Of a stretch of DNA of 10,371 nucleotides, positions 1 through 6,260 are shown piece by piece. The stretch spans positions 1 to 10,371 of the forward strand of contig JACPWA010000090.1 in assembly GCA_016191565.1 (NCBI GenBank), written 5' to 3'. The DNA comes from Simkania negevensis (GTDB lineage: Bacteria; Chlamydiota; Chlamydiia; Chlamydiales; Simkaniaceae). The notes below the pieces were generated by a model. The model was not told the origin of the DNA. It did not search any database and worked only from the letters and a program-made list of their open reading frames with translations. The first letter of the stretch is position 1. The number at the start of each line of letters is the position of its first letter. The position numbers and the translations under genes are program-made.

Positions 1-602
1 CCGATGAGATTAGCGCACATCTCATTGGAAAGATGCCCTTGTCGACCCAGTACCCTTTGTTTATAAATGGCAGGGCGAGAAGAAGCATAGACCATCGAAG
101 GCTCATGATTTGATTCGATATAGAGAAGATCACACTTTCGCAACTTTGCACTCACCAGACTTGTGACAAATCCCAGATCAGTGCATACCCCGATTTTGAG
201 TTTTTCTAGCTGAAAGGTGAAAGCAACAGGGTCAAGGGTATCATGTTGTACGCTAAATGGAGAAACTTCAATATCTCCAAATTCAAAGCTCTCCCCTGTT
301 GAAAAGATCTTAAAACGGGGCAAGGTTTTGAGTTGTGAGTGAAGCCCTTTGGCTGTTTCTGCGTTAGCAAAAACCGGAATCTCCATTTTTTCTGCAAGCA
401 GACTAAGACCATTAATATGATCACTATGCTCATGGGTGATTAAGATCGCATCAATCTCTGAAAGTTGCACTCCAATGGAGGATAGCCTTTCCTTGATTGC
501 CTTAAAGCTGATCCCTGCATCAATTAGGATCTTAGTCCGCCCTGTTCCCAAGTAAAGACAATTCCCCTTCGATCCTGAAGCAAGTGGACAAAAGCCGCGC
601 AT
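1..602 (-). CDS. YycJ/WalJ-like MBL-fold metallo-hydrolase, 5' part (cut by left edge)
   Basis: The reading frame stays open from an ATG at 602 to the left edge, giving 200 codons of a family that usually runs to about 260 residues. The start MRGFCPLASGSKGNCLYLG matches the family opening (R-F-x-x-L-x-S-G-S-x-G-N). Residues 56-62 are THEHSDH, the HxHxDH metal-binding motif. His120, Asp142 (CTDLG) and the SNHEP block (164-168) follow, and GHLSN (189-193) is the family's late histidine motif. All expected metal ligands in the visible part are present, so the enzyme should be active as a two-metal hydrolase. The family is linked to DNA processing or exonuclease activity and is named from Bacillus YycJ/WalJ; the exact substrate is uncertain. 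An AGAGAGAG purine stretch precedes the ATG. An earlier ATG near 632 is out of frame. The gene diverges from the small gene at 814. C. trachomatis CT380 is, from memory, the counterpart. Confidence 0.9.
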   Translation of the reverse strand, partial: MRGFCPLASGSKGNCLYLGTGRTKILIDAGISFKAIKERLSSIGVQLSEIDAILITHEHSDHINGLSLLAEKMEIPVFANAETAKGLHSQLKTLPRFKIFSTGESFEFGDIEVSPFSVQHDTLDPVAFTFQLEKLKIGVCTDLGFVTSLVSAKLRKCDLLYIESNHEPSMVYASSRPAIYKQRVLGRQGHLSNEMCANLI

Positions 603-658
603 GTTCTCTCTCTGTTTTGCAACGCTTCTACCATTTTTAAATAATCTATTCAACGAAA

Positions 659-674
659 AGATCTTCTAAGATCT
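659..674. repeat. Perfect inverted repeat in the divergent spacer
   Basis: AGATCTT at 659-665 and AAGATCT at 668-674 are exact reverse complements separated by CT. The dyad lies 57 bp upstream of the hydrolase start at 602 and about 85 bp upstream of the -35 box at 760. It has no T-run that would make it a convincing terminator and there is no gene end to serve, so an operator or other protein-binding site is the better guess. No regulator is identified. Confidence 0.4.
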
Positions 675-759
675 ATCTTAAAACACTTGAAACATCGAAA
701 AATAACAGGATAAAAAGCAATTAATATACTAGATCATTCAAATTAAATAGAAATTAAGT

Positions 760-788
760 TTGACAATATCTTTTACTATTTCTATAGA
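760..788 (+). promoter_or_regulatory. Near-consensus sigma70-type promoter
   Basis: TTGACA (760-765), a perfect -35 hexamer, is followed after 17 bp by TATAGA (783-788), which is close to the -10 consensus. Initiation would fall at about 795, leaving a leader of roughly 20 nt before the ATG at 814. It is the clearest promoter in the window and is aimed at the small gene 814-1188. Chlamydial sigma66 promoters often have weak -35 boxes, so this one stands out as strong. Confidence 0.75.
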
Positions 789-813
789 TACAAAGAAGTA
801 ACTAAGGAATAGA

Positions 814-1188
814 ATGGGATCAGGAGAGAAAATCATCACCGATATCGACGCTACGTTAGATCAGCTCCTTGAGAATCAAAAGATTCTCAACAGGATTTCC
901 GCAAGTTCTCATTTAGATCAGGAGCTGAGTGCTCTGCACAAAATGCAAGAGAGCCTCCTTGCCCATCTCCTTTACCTCGATAGCTACCTTAAAGAAAAAA
1001 AAGAGAAAAAGATCTCTTCTTCCACTGTGCACGAAAAGCTCCTCCTTTTTGGAAAAATGAGCCATAAGCTTGTTCGTGAGATAGAGGAGAGTTATATCCC
1101 TCGAAAAAAAGGGATAATCAAAAGCGGGAGATCTTACTTGAGAAAGCGGAAGCCTTTAAAGACTGCTAATAGTTTACCAGCTCGATAA
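814..1188 (+). CDS. Small hypothetical helical protein with basic C-terminus
   Basis: I do not recognise this 124-residue protein. It is likely real because a near-consensus promoter (760-788) and an AAGGA Shine-Dalgarno sequence (804-808), at good spacing, both point at its ATG. Residues 1-58 look like one or two amphipathic helices with regular leucines (for example LDQLLENQKILNRI). Residues 59-68 are a lysine/glutamate cluster, another helix follows at about 72-93, and the tail from residue 97 is strongly basic (RKK, RKRK). There is no signal peptide, membrane segment or cysteine. Size and composition would fit a nucleic-acid-binding protein or a small secretion-related helper, but that is guesswork. 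Its last 23 bp overlap the 3' end of the convergent E1 fusion gene, so the two transcripts are antisense at their ends. Confidence 0.65.
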   Translation: MGSGEKIITDIDATLDQLLENQKILNRISASSHLDQELSALHKMQESLLAHLLYLDSYLKEKKEKKISSSTVHEKLLLFGKMSHKLVREIEESYIPRKKGIIKSGRSYLRKRKPLKTANSLPAR

Positions 1189-3241
1189 TGGCCTGTTCGA
1201 TCTCCTCTTTCTGAGGAAGAACAGCATTTTCTAGCTCTTTGCAGTAAGGAACACAGGTATTTTTCCCTCCCACTCGCTTCATGGGCGCATCTAGATAGGA
1301 AAACCCTTTCTCAGCGACCTGGGCAGCAATCTCAGCACCAAATCCGCAGAAAAGGGGCGCTTCATGAAGAATGAGAAGCTTAGCTGTTTTTTTGATTGAG
1401 GTAAGCACCGTTTCAAAATCAAAAGGAACAATCGTGCGTAGATCGATGATCTCTACATGTATCCCTTGACTGGCAAGTTTTTGAGCAATTTCATAGCTCA
1501 TTACCACCATCATCCCCCAGCATACTATAGTAAGATCGCTCCCTTCTTTTACTACTTTTGCTTTTCCAAAAGGGAGTAGTTCATCTGCTGTAGGCTCTAT
1601 CTGCGCACAAAATACCCTTTGACGGTAAAGCGCCTTGTGCTCCAAAAACATCACTGGATTTGGATCGCGGATGGCGGTTTTTAGTAGCCTCTTAGCATCA
1701 GCAGCATTACTGGGAATAACTACCTTGAGCCCTGGTTGGTGCGCGAGAAATGCCTCAATACTTTGCGAATGGTAAGGGCCCCCTTGAATATAGCCCCCAT
1801 AGGGAGTGCGAATGACCACAGGACAGTTCCACTCTCCATTCGAGCGATAATGATAGGTGGCAAGTTCGTTGAAGAGCTGGTTAACTCCCGTCCAAAGATA
1901 GTCGGCAAATTGCACTTCTGCCACCACCTTATATCCTCCATAAAGAGAAAGGCCTAGGGCAGTTCCTATAATCGTTGACTCAGCAAGTGGAGTATTAAAA
2001 CAGCGATCTTTCCCATGCTTTTCAGTGAGCCCTCTTGTGATGCCAAACACTCCTCCTTTACCATGCGCTACATCCTGTCCAAATACTACTACTTTTGGAT
2101 CTCTAGCCATCTCTTCATCAAGAGCATGATTGATGGCATCCATCATCACAATGCTCTCTCCAACTTTCTTAGGGCAACTTTTTCTTTCTATAATCTCCTC
2201 TCCCTTCTTGAAGAGATGATCTAATACAGTTTCTTTTTTGGGGAAAGGGCGGGCATCTGCTTTTTTCGCTGCCTCCTCTACTGCCTCTTTTACCTCTTTC
2301 TTTAGTTCTTCGATTTCTACGGAAGTGATCAGCTCCATATCAAGGAGCCATTTTTCAAAGCGGGGAAGGGGATCGCGCAAAAGATCTTTTTTGAGATCCT
2401 CCTCCTCTCGATATTTTTTAGGGTCATCGCTACTGCTATGAGGAGAAAGGCGAGGAACTTTTGCTACAATCAGGCTAGGTCCTAGCCTCCTGCGCCCCCT
2501 TTTTACCGCTATCTCTAATGCTCTTGCCGCATCGGGATAATCGGTCCCATCCACTTCAAAGAGGGCAAGATCCTGATATCCTTCTGCCATTTGGATGATC
2601 GACTCCCCTGAGGTCTGTTCTTTAGCAGGAACTGAAATCGCCCAGCCATTGTCCTGAATCACAAAAATCACACTTAACTTATGAATCGAAGAGTAGTTGA
2701 GCGCTTCATGAAAATCTCCCTGCGATGTCGCTCCATCTCCTGCAGAAACATAGACCACCTCATCAGAATCTGAAAGGGCCATCCCCTTCGCAATGCCAAC
2801 CGCATGAAGAAACTGAGAGCCGACAACGCTTGACTGGCAAGGAATCTTAAGAGCCCTATGAGAAAAATGCTCCGGCATCATCCTCCCTCCTGAATGATGG
2901 GAGACCTCCCTTGCTAAAAAAGCAGCTAACATTTCTTCTAAAGTGCATCCAAGCCCTAAAGCAAAAGCGCGGTCTCTGTAATAGGGAAGTCCCCAGTCTT
3001 TACCTGGGATAAGGGAAAGGGCACTCAAAGCTCCAATCAGCTCATGGCCAGAGATGTTTAAATGAAAAGTAGCTCCCTTATTTTGCCGCACGAGTTTCAT
3101 CATCTTCTCGTCTAAAAAACGGGACTGATAGACTACTTTCAACGTCTGGAGACATTTTTCTTTTACCTGTAGGAAAGAGAGATCTTGCTGGCTAAGGAAA
3201 AGATCATTCGAAAGGATCTGCTCTGCCTTATTACTTTCCAT
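1166..3241 (-). CDS. 2-oxoacid dehydrogenase E1 component, alpha/beta fusion (branched-chain/pyruvate type)
   Basis: This is a thiamine-diphosphate-dependent E1 enzyme that decarboxylates a 2-oxoacid and passes the acyl group to the lipoyl arm of E2. Both subunits are fused in one 691-residue chain. The alpha part (about 1-345) carries YRDRAFALGLG (88-98), the TPP/Mg motif running from GDG (168-170) to DN (197-198), and the phosphorylation-loop-like HSSSDDPKKYR (268-278). A lysine/glutamate-rich linker (about 310-355) leads to the beta part (about 360-691). There NTPLAE (416-421) holds the conserved glutamate, GGYIQGGPYHSQS (482-494) follows, and the transketolase C-terminal domain contains DLRTIVPFD (600-608). 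No E2 or E3 gene lies nearby. The ATG at 3241 has a strong AAGGAG (3245-3250) overlapping the upstream gene's stop, so it is translated in an operon with UPF0158. From memory it matches chlamydial CT340, usually annotated as an oxoisovalerate dehydrogenase fusion. The sequence does not settle the substrate. Confidence 0.93.
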   Translation of the reverse strand: MESNKAEQILSNDLFLSQQDLSFLQVKEKCLQTLKVVYQSRFLDEKMMKLVRQNKGATFHLNISGHELIGALSALSLIPGKDWGLPYYRDRAFALGLGCTLEEMLAAFLAREVSHHSGGRMMPEHFSHRALKIPCQSSVVGSQFLHAVGIAKGMALSDSDEVVYVSAGDGATSQGDFHEALNYSSIHKLSVIFVIQDNGWAISVPAKEQTSGESIIQMAEGYQDLALFEVDGTDYPDAARALEIAVKRGRRRLGPSLIVAKVPRLSPHSSSDDPKKYREEEDLKKDLLRDPLPRFEKWLLDMELITSVEIEELKKEVKEAVEEAAKKADARPFPKKETVLDHLFKKGEEIIERKSCPKKVGESIVMMDAINHALDEEMARDPKVVVFGQDVAHGKGGVFGITRGLTEKHGKDRCFNTPLAESTIIGTALGLSLYGGYKVVAEVQFADYLWTGVNQLFNELATYHYRSNGEWNCPVVIRTPYGGYIQGGPYHSQSIEAFLAHQPGLKVVIPSNAADAKRLLKTAIRDPNPVMFLEHKALYRQRVFCAQIEPTADELLPFGKAKVVKEGSDLTIVCWGMMVVMSYEIAQKLASQGIHVEIIDLRTIVPFDFETVLTSIKKTAKLLILHEAPLFCGFGAEIAAQVAEKGFSYLDAPMKRVGGKNTCVPYCKELENAVLPQKEEIEQAIIELVNY
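1193..1230 (+). terminator. Possible intrinsic terminator inside the convergent gene
   Basis: CTGTTC (1193-1198) pairs with GAACAG (1219-1224), and inside it TCCTC (1203-1207) pairs with GAGGA (1213-1217) around a TTTCT loop. The stem is followed by CATTTTCT. It begins 5 bp after the stop of the 814-1188 gene, which is the right place for its terminator, although it lies inside the coding sequence of the E1 fusion. The internal loop and the short T-run make it only a moderate candidate. Confidence 0.35.
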
Positions 3242-3244
3242 AAT

Positions 3245-3251
3245 CTCCTTA
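3245..3251 (-). promoter_or_regulatory. Shine-Dalgarno overlapping the upstream stop codon
   Basis: On the minus strand the stop TAA of the UPF0158 gene (3251-3249) merges into AAGGAG (3250-3245), three bases before the ATG of the E1 fusion at 3241. The spacing is short but the match is strong. This layout implies one mRNA and translational coupling, and it fixes the E1 start. Confidence 0.75.
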
Positions 3252-4385
3252 TTTTTTCTTCTTTGGCGTCTCTTTCTTCTTGATTACACTCACCTGTTTG
3301 ATGCCTGCTGCTTGTTTATTTTTAATCAGCTTTTGAATCTCCTCTTCTCCCGAAGCAATTTGTCCCTTTTTGCGAGGAAGAAGCCCCTTAGCAATCTCAG
3401 AAACTTTAGTTGGTTTTTCCTCCGCTATCGCAGGAGTTAATTCTACCTCTCTTTTACTGACTGCATCGATCAATTTTTGTTCCCCTTCCAGTCCTATCCC
3501 TTTGGCCATTTTCAGCCGATCAGAAAGATGGCGGAGTGACTCAAGCCGCTGTGATAGAGCCTCTAGCTTCGAATCGATTTTAACGCGAGAGCTTCCTCTA
3601 AGGCTAGCAATCAATTGTGCTTCCGTATCAAACTTTGCAGAGAAGCTGACTGTAGCTCCATACTCTGGCTTATACAAAAAGGGACGAATGAGAGGAGAAA
3701 CTGTCTGGTAAACATCCACAGTCAGCTGCGGTTCTACCTCTACTTTGGCTGCCTGCTTTGGAGGACGTCCCCTCTTTGGCCTTGGATTTAGAGCTTCATT
3801 AGAATAGTAGTTCTTTGCCTTAGCAATAATCACTTGACGGGCAGAGAGAACTTCTTTGGAAGCTTTCTCCTCAAAAAGAGCATGTTTTACTTTCTCAAGA
3901 ATAGGAGCAGGAAGGTCGAGATCCTCTTCAAAAACAAATTGTAATTCTTGATTTCTTAGCCACTCGATGATCCTAATGCGGGAACGCTCATGATAATATT
4001 GCTGCCATTTTTCCAACTCTGTCAAATGGTCATAGACAAATTCAAGAAAGTTCTCCCTCGCTTCTTTCGAAGTGATAATATCTAAAAGTTTTTCCTTGGT
4101 ATCAATATCATATACTTTTTCATTGACAAAACCTTCCATGAATTTTTTTGTTTCATAAAAGGTCATCTTCGGAATCATCAAATAGCGTTCAGCTTCTTTT
4201 TTGAGCTCCTCTTGCAAAAGATCGAATTCCTCAAGGTTTTTATCCAAGTCGGCATAGATAATAAACCCTTCAATCTTATCGAGGTAAAAATCCCTCTCAT
4301 CGTCAGACTTTGCAAACGCATCCATGAGACGATGAAAGCGCAAAATGAGGGGGTTTTTCCTCTCGGGGTACTTTTCTTTTGCCAT
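3249..4385 (-). CDS. UPF0158 family protein with AT-hook-like motif (CT429-like)
   Basis: The 378-residue product closely resembles what I recall of C. trachomatis CT429, the UPF0158 founder. Shared blocks include NPLILRFHRLMDAF (11-24), KSDDERDFYLDKIEGFI (26-42), FVNEKVYDIDTKEK (86-99), ERSRIRIIEWLRN (133-145), FVFEEDLDLP (150-159) and NYYSNEALNPRPKRGRPPKQ (192-211). The last block ends in a PRPKRGRPPK core, the pattern of an AT-hook that contacts the minor groove of AT-rich DNA. The C-terminal third is less conserved and ends in a lysine-rich tail (369-378) that could also bind nucleic acid. The N-terminal two thirds look mostly helical and acidic-basic, with no membrane segment or signal peptide. 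The molecular function is unknown; a DNA-associated role is inference from the motif alone. The ATG at 4385 has no obvious Shine-Dalgarno. It is the first gene of a pair with the E1 fusion, 7 bp downstream. Confidence 0.92.
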   Translation of the reverse strand: MAKEKYPERKNPLILRFHRLMDAFAKSDDERDFYLDKIEGFIIYADLDKNLEEFDLLQEELKKEAERYLMIPKMTFYETKKFMEGFVNEKVYDIDTKEKLLDIITSKEARENFLEFVYDHLTELEKWQQYYHERSRIRIIEWLRNQELQFVFEEDLDLPAPILEKVKHALFEEKASKEVLSARQVIIAKAKNYYSNEALNPRPKRGRPPKQAAKVEVEPQLTVDVYQTVSPLIRPFLYKPEYGATVSFSAKFDTEAQLIASLRGSSRVKIDSKLEALSQRLESLRHLSDRLKMAKGIGLEGEQKLIDAVSKREVELTPAIAEEKPTKVSEIAKGLLPRKKGQIASGEEEIQKLIKNKQAAGIKQVSVIKKKETPKKKK

Positions 4386-4397
4386 AGAGTATTGTGA

Positions 4398-4412
4398 ATT
4401 TAAATTTTAAAT
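4398..4412. repeat. AT-rich dyad just upstream of the UPF0158 start
   Basis: ATTTAAA (4398-4404) and TTTAAAT (4406-4412) are perfect reverse complements around a single T. The dyad begins 13 bp upstream of the UPF0158 start codon, where a regulator or a minor-groove binder could sit. It is all A and T, so chance is a real alternative. A run of nine T (4431-4439; A-tract on the minus strand) lies further upstream. No convincing -35/-10 pair was found for this gene pair. Confidence 0.35.
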
Positions 4413-4489
4413 GTTTATGATAACTTGATATTTTTTTTTCAGTGCTACGCCTTATTACCTAAGGATATCAAGAAAAAATCTTCGATGCA

Positions 4490-4508
4490 AGGGAGAATCT
4501 TTCTCCCT
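4490..4508 (-). terminator. Hairpin after the Inc-like gene, possible weak terminator
   Basis: AGGGAGAA (4490-4497) and TTCTCCCT (4501-4508) form a perfect 8-bp stem with a 3-nt loop. It lies 77 bp past the stop of the minus-strand gene 4585-5301. On that strand a run of six T occurs about 10 nt after the stem rather than directly after it, so it is a sub-standard intrinsic terminator. No such run follows on the plus strand. Confidence 0.4.
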
Positions 4509-4524
4509 CTTCCTAAGCAGATTG

Positions 4525-4558
4525 CAATTAAAATTTACATTTTAAAAAATGTTAATTG
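4525..4558. repeat. Nested AT-rich inverted repeats
   Basis: ACATTTT (4537-4543) and AAAATGT (4546-4552) are perfect reverse complements around AA. They are flanked by CAATTA (4525-4530) and TAATTG (4553-4558), which also pair. There is no T-run beside it in the orientation of the gene 4585-5301, so it is not a standard terminator. It could be a binding site in the 199-bp spacer; composition alone makes some such repeats likely. Confidence 0.35.
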
Positions 4559-4584
4559 TTTCTTCCTTATTACGTAAGCTATGG

Positions 4585-5301
4585 CTATGATAGATTGAGT
4601 CTACTTAAAGGCAGCCACTTTGTACATATTCTCCCAAGTGCCACAATCCGCGTGTTTTCTTCCCACTGAACTGTCTCTTTTCCAACTTTAGCTTGTACAT
4701 AGGTGGGAAGCTGCTCTAGTTCCTTATTTAAAAGAAATCCTAAAAGGCGCTCATGCACCTTAACATTATTCACACTTGTTTGAAATAAGCTCATAAAATG
4801 GGTAAAAGTAATCTCGTTAGTTTTCTGTCCTTGAAGTTTATAACGAACAATCTCCATTTCCTGCACTACACCGTAAAGAGTAAGAGTACAACCTCCCAAA
4901 GCAGTTGGAACCACAAGAAGTATTTTTCCCAGGGTGGAAATCTTCCAAGGAAGGCCTATCAATACATAGCACGCCCCTCCTGTAAAAGTAGTGAAAACAG
5001 CAAAGATAGCAGTAGCAAATTGAATCGTTTTCATCTCTTCAGTCCAACATGTGTCGAGGGCTGCTATTGAGACAGAGAGGGGCTTTGGTAGCTTTAGTTT
5101 TGTTTTTTTCTTGGCTACCTCTGCGCTCGGCAATGATGGAGGCGAACGTGTAAGAGATGTTATGGAAGATCTGTCTGACTCTTGTTCTTCTTTTCCTTCA
5201 TCCTTTTTTTTCTCAACAGGCTTTGCTAAAACAGGCGGTTTAAGAAAGCAATCCGCCAGGCGATCCCCTACTCTTTGCATATAAAGGTTTATGGCGCTCA
5301 T
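4585..5301 (-). CDS. Inc-like hypothetical membrane protein with bilobed hydrophobic domain
   Basis: The 238-residue product has no family I recognise. Residues 1-92 are hydrophilic, with a KKKDEGKEEQ cluster (31-40) and a serine/proline-rich stretch (45-60), and there is no signal peptide. Two hydrophobic segments then come close together: about 93-117 and about 122-146, joined by a turn of roughly five residues around PWKIS. The remaining 90 residues are soluble. This closely spaced pair without a signal peptide is the layout of chlamydial inclusion-membrane (Inc) proteins, which are type III secreted and inserted in the vacuole membrane with both ends facing the host cytosol. Inc identity is inference from topology only; an ordinary small membrane protein is the alternative. 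AGGAGA (5306-5311) precedes the ATG. The gene is divergent from the metal-transport genes and separate from the UPF0158 operon. Confidence 0.75.
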   Translation of the reverse strand: MSAINLYMQRVGDRLADCFLKPPVLAKPVEKKKDEGKEEQESDRSSITSLTRSPPSLPSAEVAKKKTKLKLPKPLSVSIAALDTCWTEEMKTIQFATAIFAVFTTFTGGACYVLIGLPWKISTLGKILLVVPTALGGCTLTLYGVVQEMEIVRYKLQGQKTNEITFTHFMSLFQTSVNNVKVHERLLGFLLNKELEQLPTYVQAKVGKETVQWEENTRIVALGRICTKWLPLSRLNLS

Positions 5302-5440
5302 CTCTTCTCCTGTAGTTTTTCAACCTGTAGATAGGTACATTCAGCTTGCGAAAAAATAAATGTAATAGAAAGAAAAGAAAAAAGCAAAAAAATAGATTTA
5401 AACCTATACTTACCTGCACAACGATAACTTCATAAAAAGT

Positions 5441-5469
5441 CCCATTTTTTTAAGTTGTTTGGCTATACT
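5441..5469 (+). promoter_or_regulatory. Candidate promoter for the metal-transport run
   Basis: TATACT (5464-5469) is a good -10 hexamer 36 bp upstream of the ATG at 5505. The position 17 bp upstream (CCCATT, 5441-5446) does not match a -35 consensus, though it is followed by a T-tract. A second possible -10, TATTCT (5472-5477), overlaps downstream. An AAAGGA Shine-Dalgarno (5489-5494) follows. No clear operator was seen. Confidence 0.4.
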
Positions 5470-5504
5470 TTTATTCTAAACCCCGCCTAAAGGAATACAA
5501 GCAG

Positions 5505-6254
5505 ATGACAAATGTGCATGATCATTTTCAAGGAAAAGACCCTCTAGCCCACCTTATAGAAGCAAGGAAAAGGGGGATAGCAGCTACCGCCGAAACCCAT
5601 GGCACGGAAGCGCCTGGCCACTTAGCTGCTCTATCAGACAGTGCCAAAGAAACTGCCCTTCTTTTAGCTGCTCTCTCGATTCTCCTCTACCCCTTTGCAC
5701 TAGGTGTGCACACCACCTTTTTTCTTTTGTTTATCTTCTCCATCGGATGGCTTCTTTGGAAAATGGGGCGAAGCGCTCTTCTCGGCTGGGGCAGACTAGA
5801 GAGGTTCCATCGCTTAATTGAAGAGGAAAGATGGGAGATTGAGCACCATCGGCAACAAGAAAAAGAGGAGCTAAGAGCCATGTATGCAGCAAAAGGGTTT
5901 TCAGGAAAGCTTCTCGATCAGGTGGTCGATGTACTGATGGCTGATGAAAATCGCCTGTTGCAGGTGATGCTCGAAGAAGAGCTTGGTCTCTCCCTGGAAG
6001 TATTGGAGCATCCTCTCAAACAAGCGGTAGGAGCAGGAGTAGGAGTCTTTATGGTAGCCCTTCTTTCTCTCCCTTCTTTTTTCTTTTTTTCTTTTACTGG
6101 GCTTTATTTGATCACTGGGATACTGTTTCTCCTAGCCACAGTTATTCCAGCTAAGATAGAGGGAAATAATCTCCTAAAAACACTCGTATGGAATGGGGCT
6201 ACTGCTCTTTTTACCCTTTTTGCCCTCTATTTTCTAACCCGTTTTTTGCTGTGA
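5505..6254 (+). CDS. VIT/CCC1-like membrane protein (CT728-like), probable metal transporter
   Basis: The 249-residue product resembles the vacuolar iron transporter (VIT1/CCC1) family in its middle. Residues 100-162 run from an E/H-rich helix (RFHRLIEEERWEIEHHRQQ) through EEL-x3-Y-x3-GFS (121-133) to LMADENRLLQVMLEEELGL (144-162). This is the pattern of the family's cytosolic metal-binding helices, which use glutamates and methionines. Hydrophobic segments lie at about 50-67 and 70-88, before this block, and about 173-190, 191-215 and 228-248, after it. The first 48 residues are hydrophilic and the usual first-helix VIT signature is not obvious, so this is a divergent member and transport is inference. 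VIT proteins move Fe2+ or Mn2+ out of the cytosol by proton antiport. Only 6 bp separate it from the P1B ATPase, so they should share an mRNA. Chlamydia has, from memory, the same adjacency (CT728-CT727). Confidence 0.85.
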   Translation: MTNVHDHFQGKDPLAHLIEARKRGIAATAETHGTEAPGHLAALSDSAKETALLLAALSILLYPFALGVHTTFFLLFIFSIGWLLWKMGRSALLGWGRLERFHRLIEEERWEIEHHRQQEKEELRAMYAAKGFSGKLLDQVVDVLMADENRLLQVMLEEELGLSLEVLEHPLKQAVGAGVGVFMVALLSLPSFFFFSFTGLYLITGILFLLATVIPAKIEGNNLLKTLVWNGATALFTLFALYFLTRFLL

Positions 6255-6260
6255 GAAACT

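Noticed and set aside
206..433. 75-residue minus-strand frame within the MBL hydrolase
   Set aside because: It is out of frame with the conserved HEHSDH-containing product, which spans the same bases.
1092..1120. TATCCC/GGGATA inverted repeat as terminator of the E1 gene
   Set aside because: Six-bp stem with a 10-nt loop and no T-run after it on the minus strand; it lies within the coding sequence of the small gene.
1736..2441. Plus-strand open frames at 1736-1957, 2015-2224 and 2238-2441
   Set aside because: They lie opposite the E1 fusion, which carries all catalytic motifs. Their products are unstructured or serine-rich shadows with no ribosome-binding sites.
4798..5070. 90-residue plus-strand frame opposite the Inc-like gene
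   Set aside because: No Shine-Dalgarno, no recognisable features, and low-complexity serine-rich composition. The minus-strand frame has a good ribosome-binding site and a clear two-helix membrane region.
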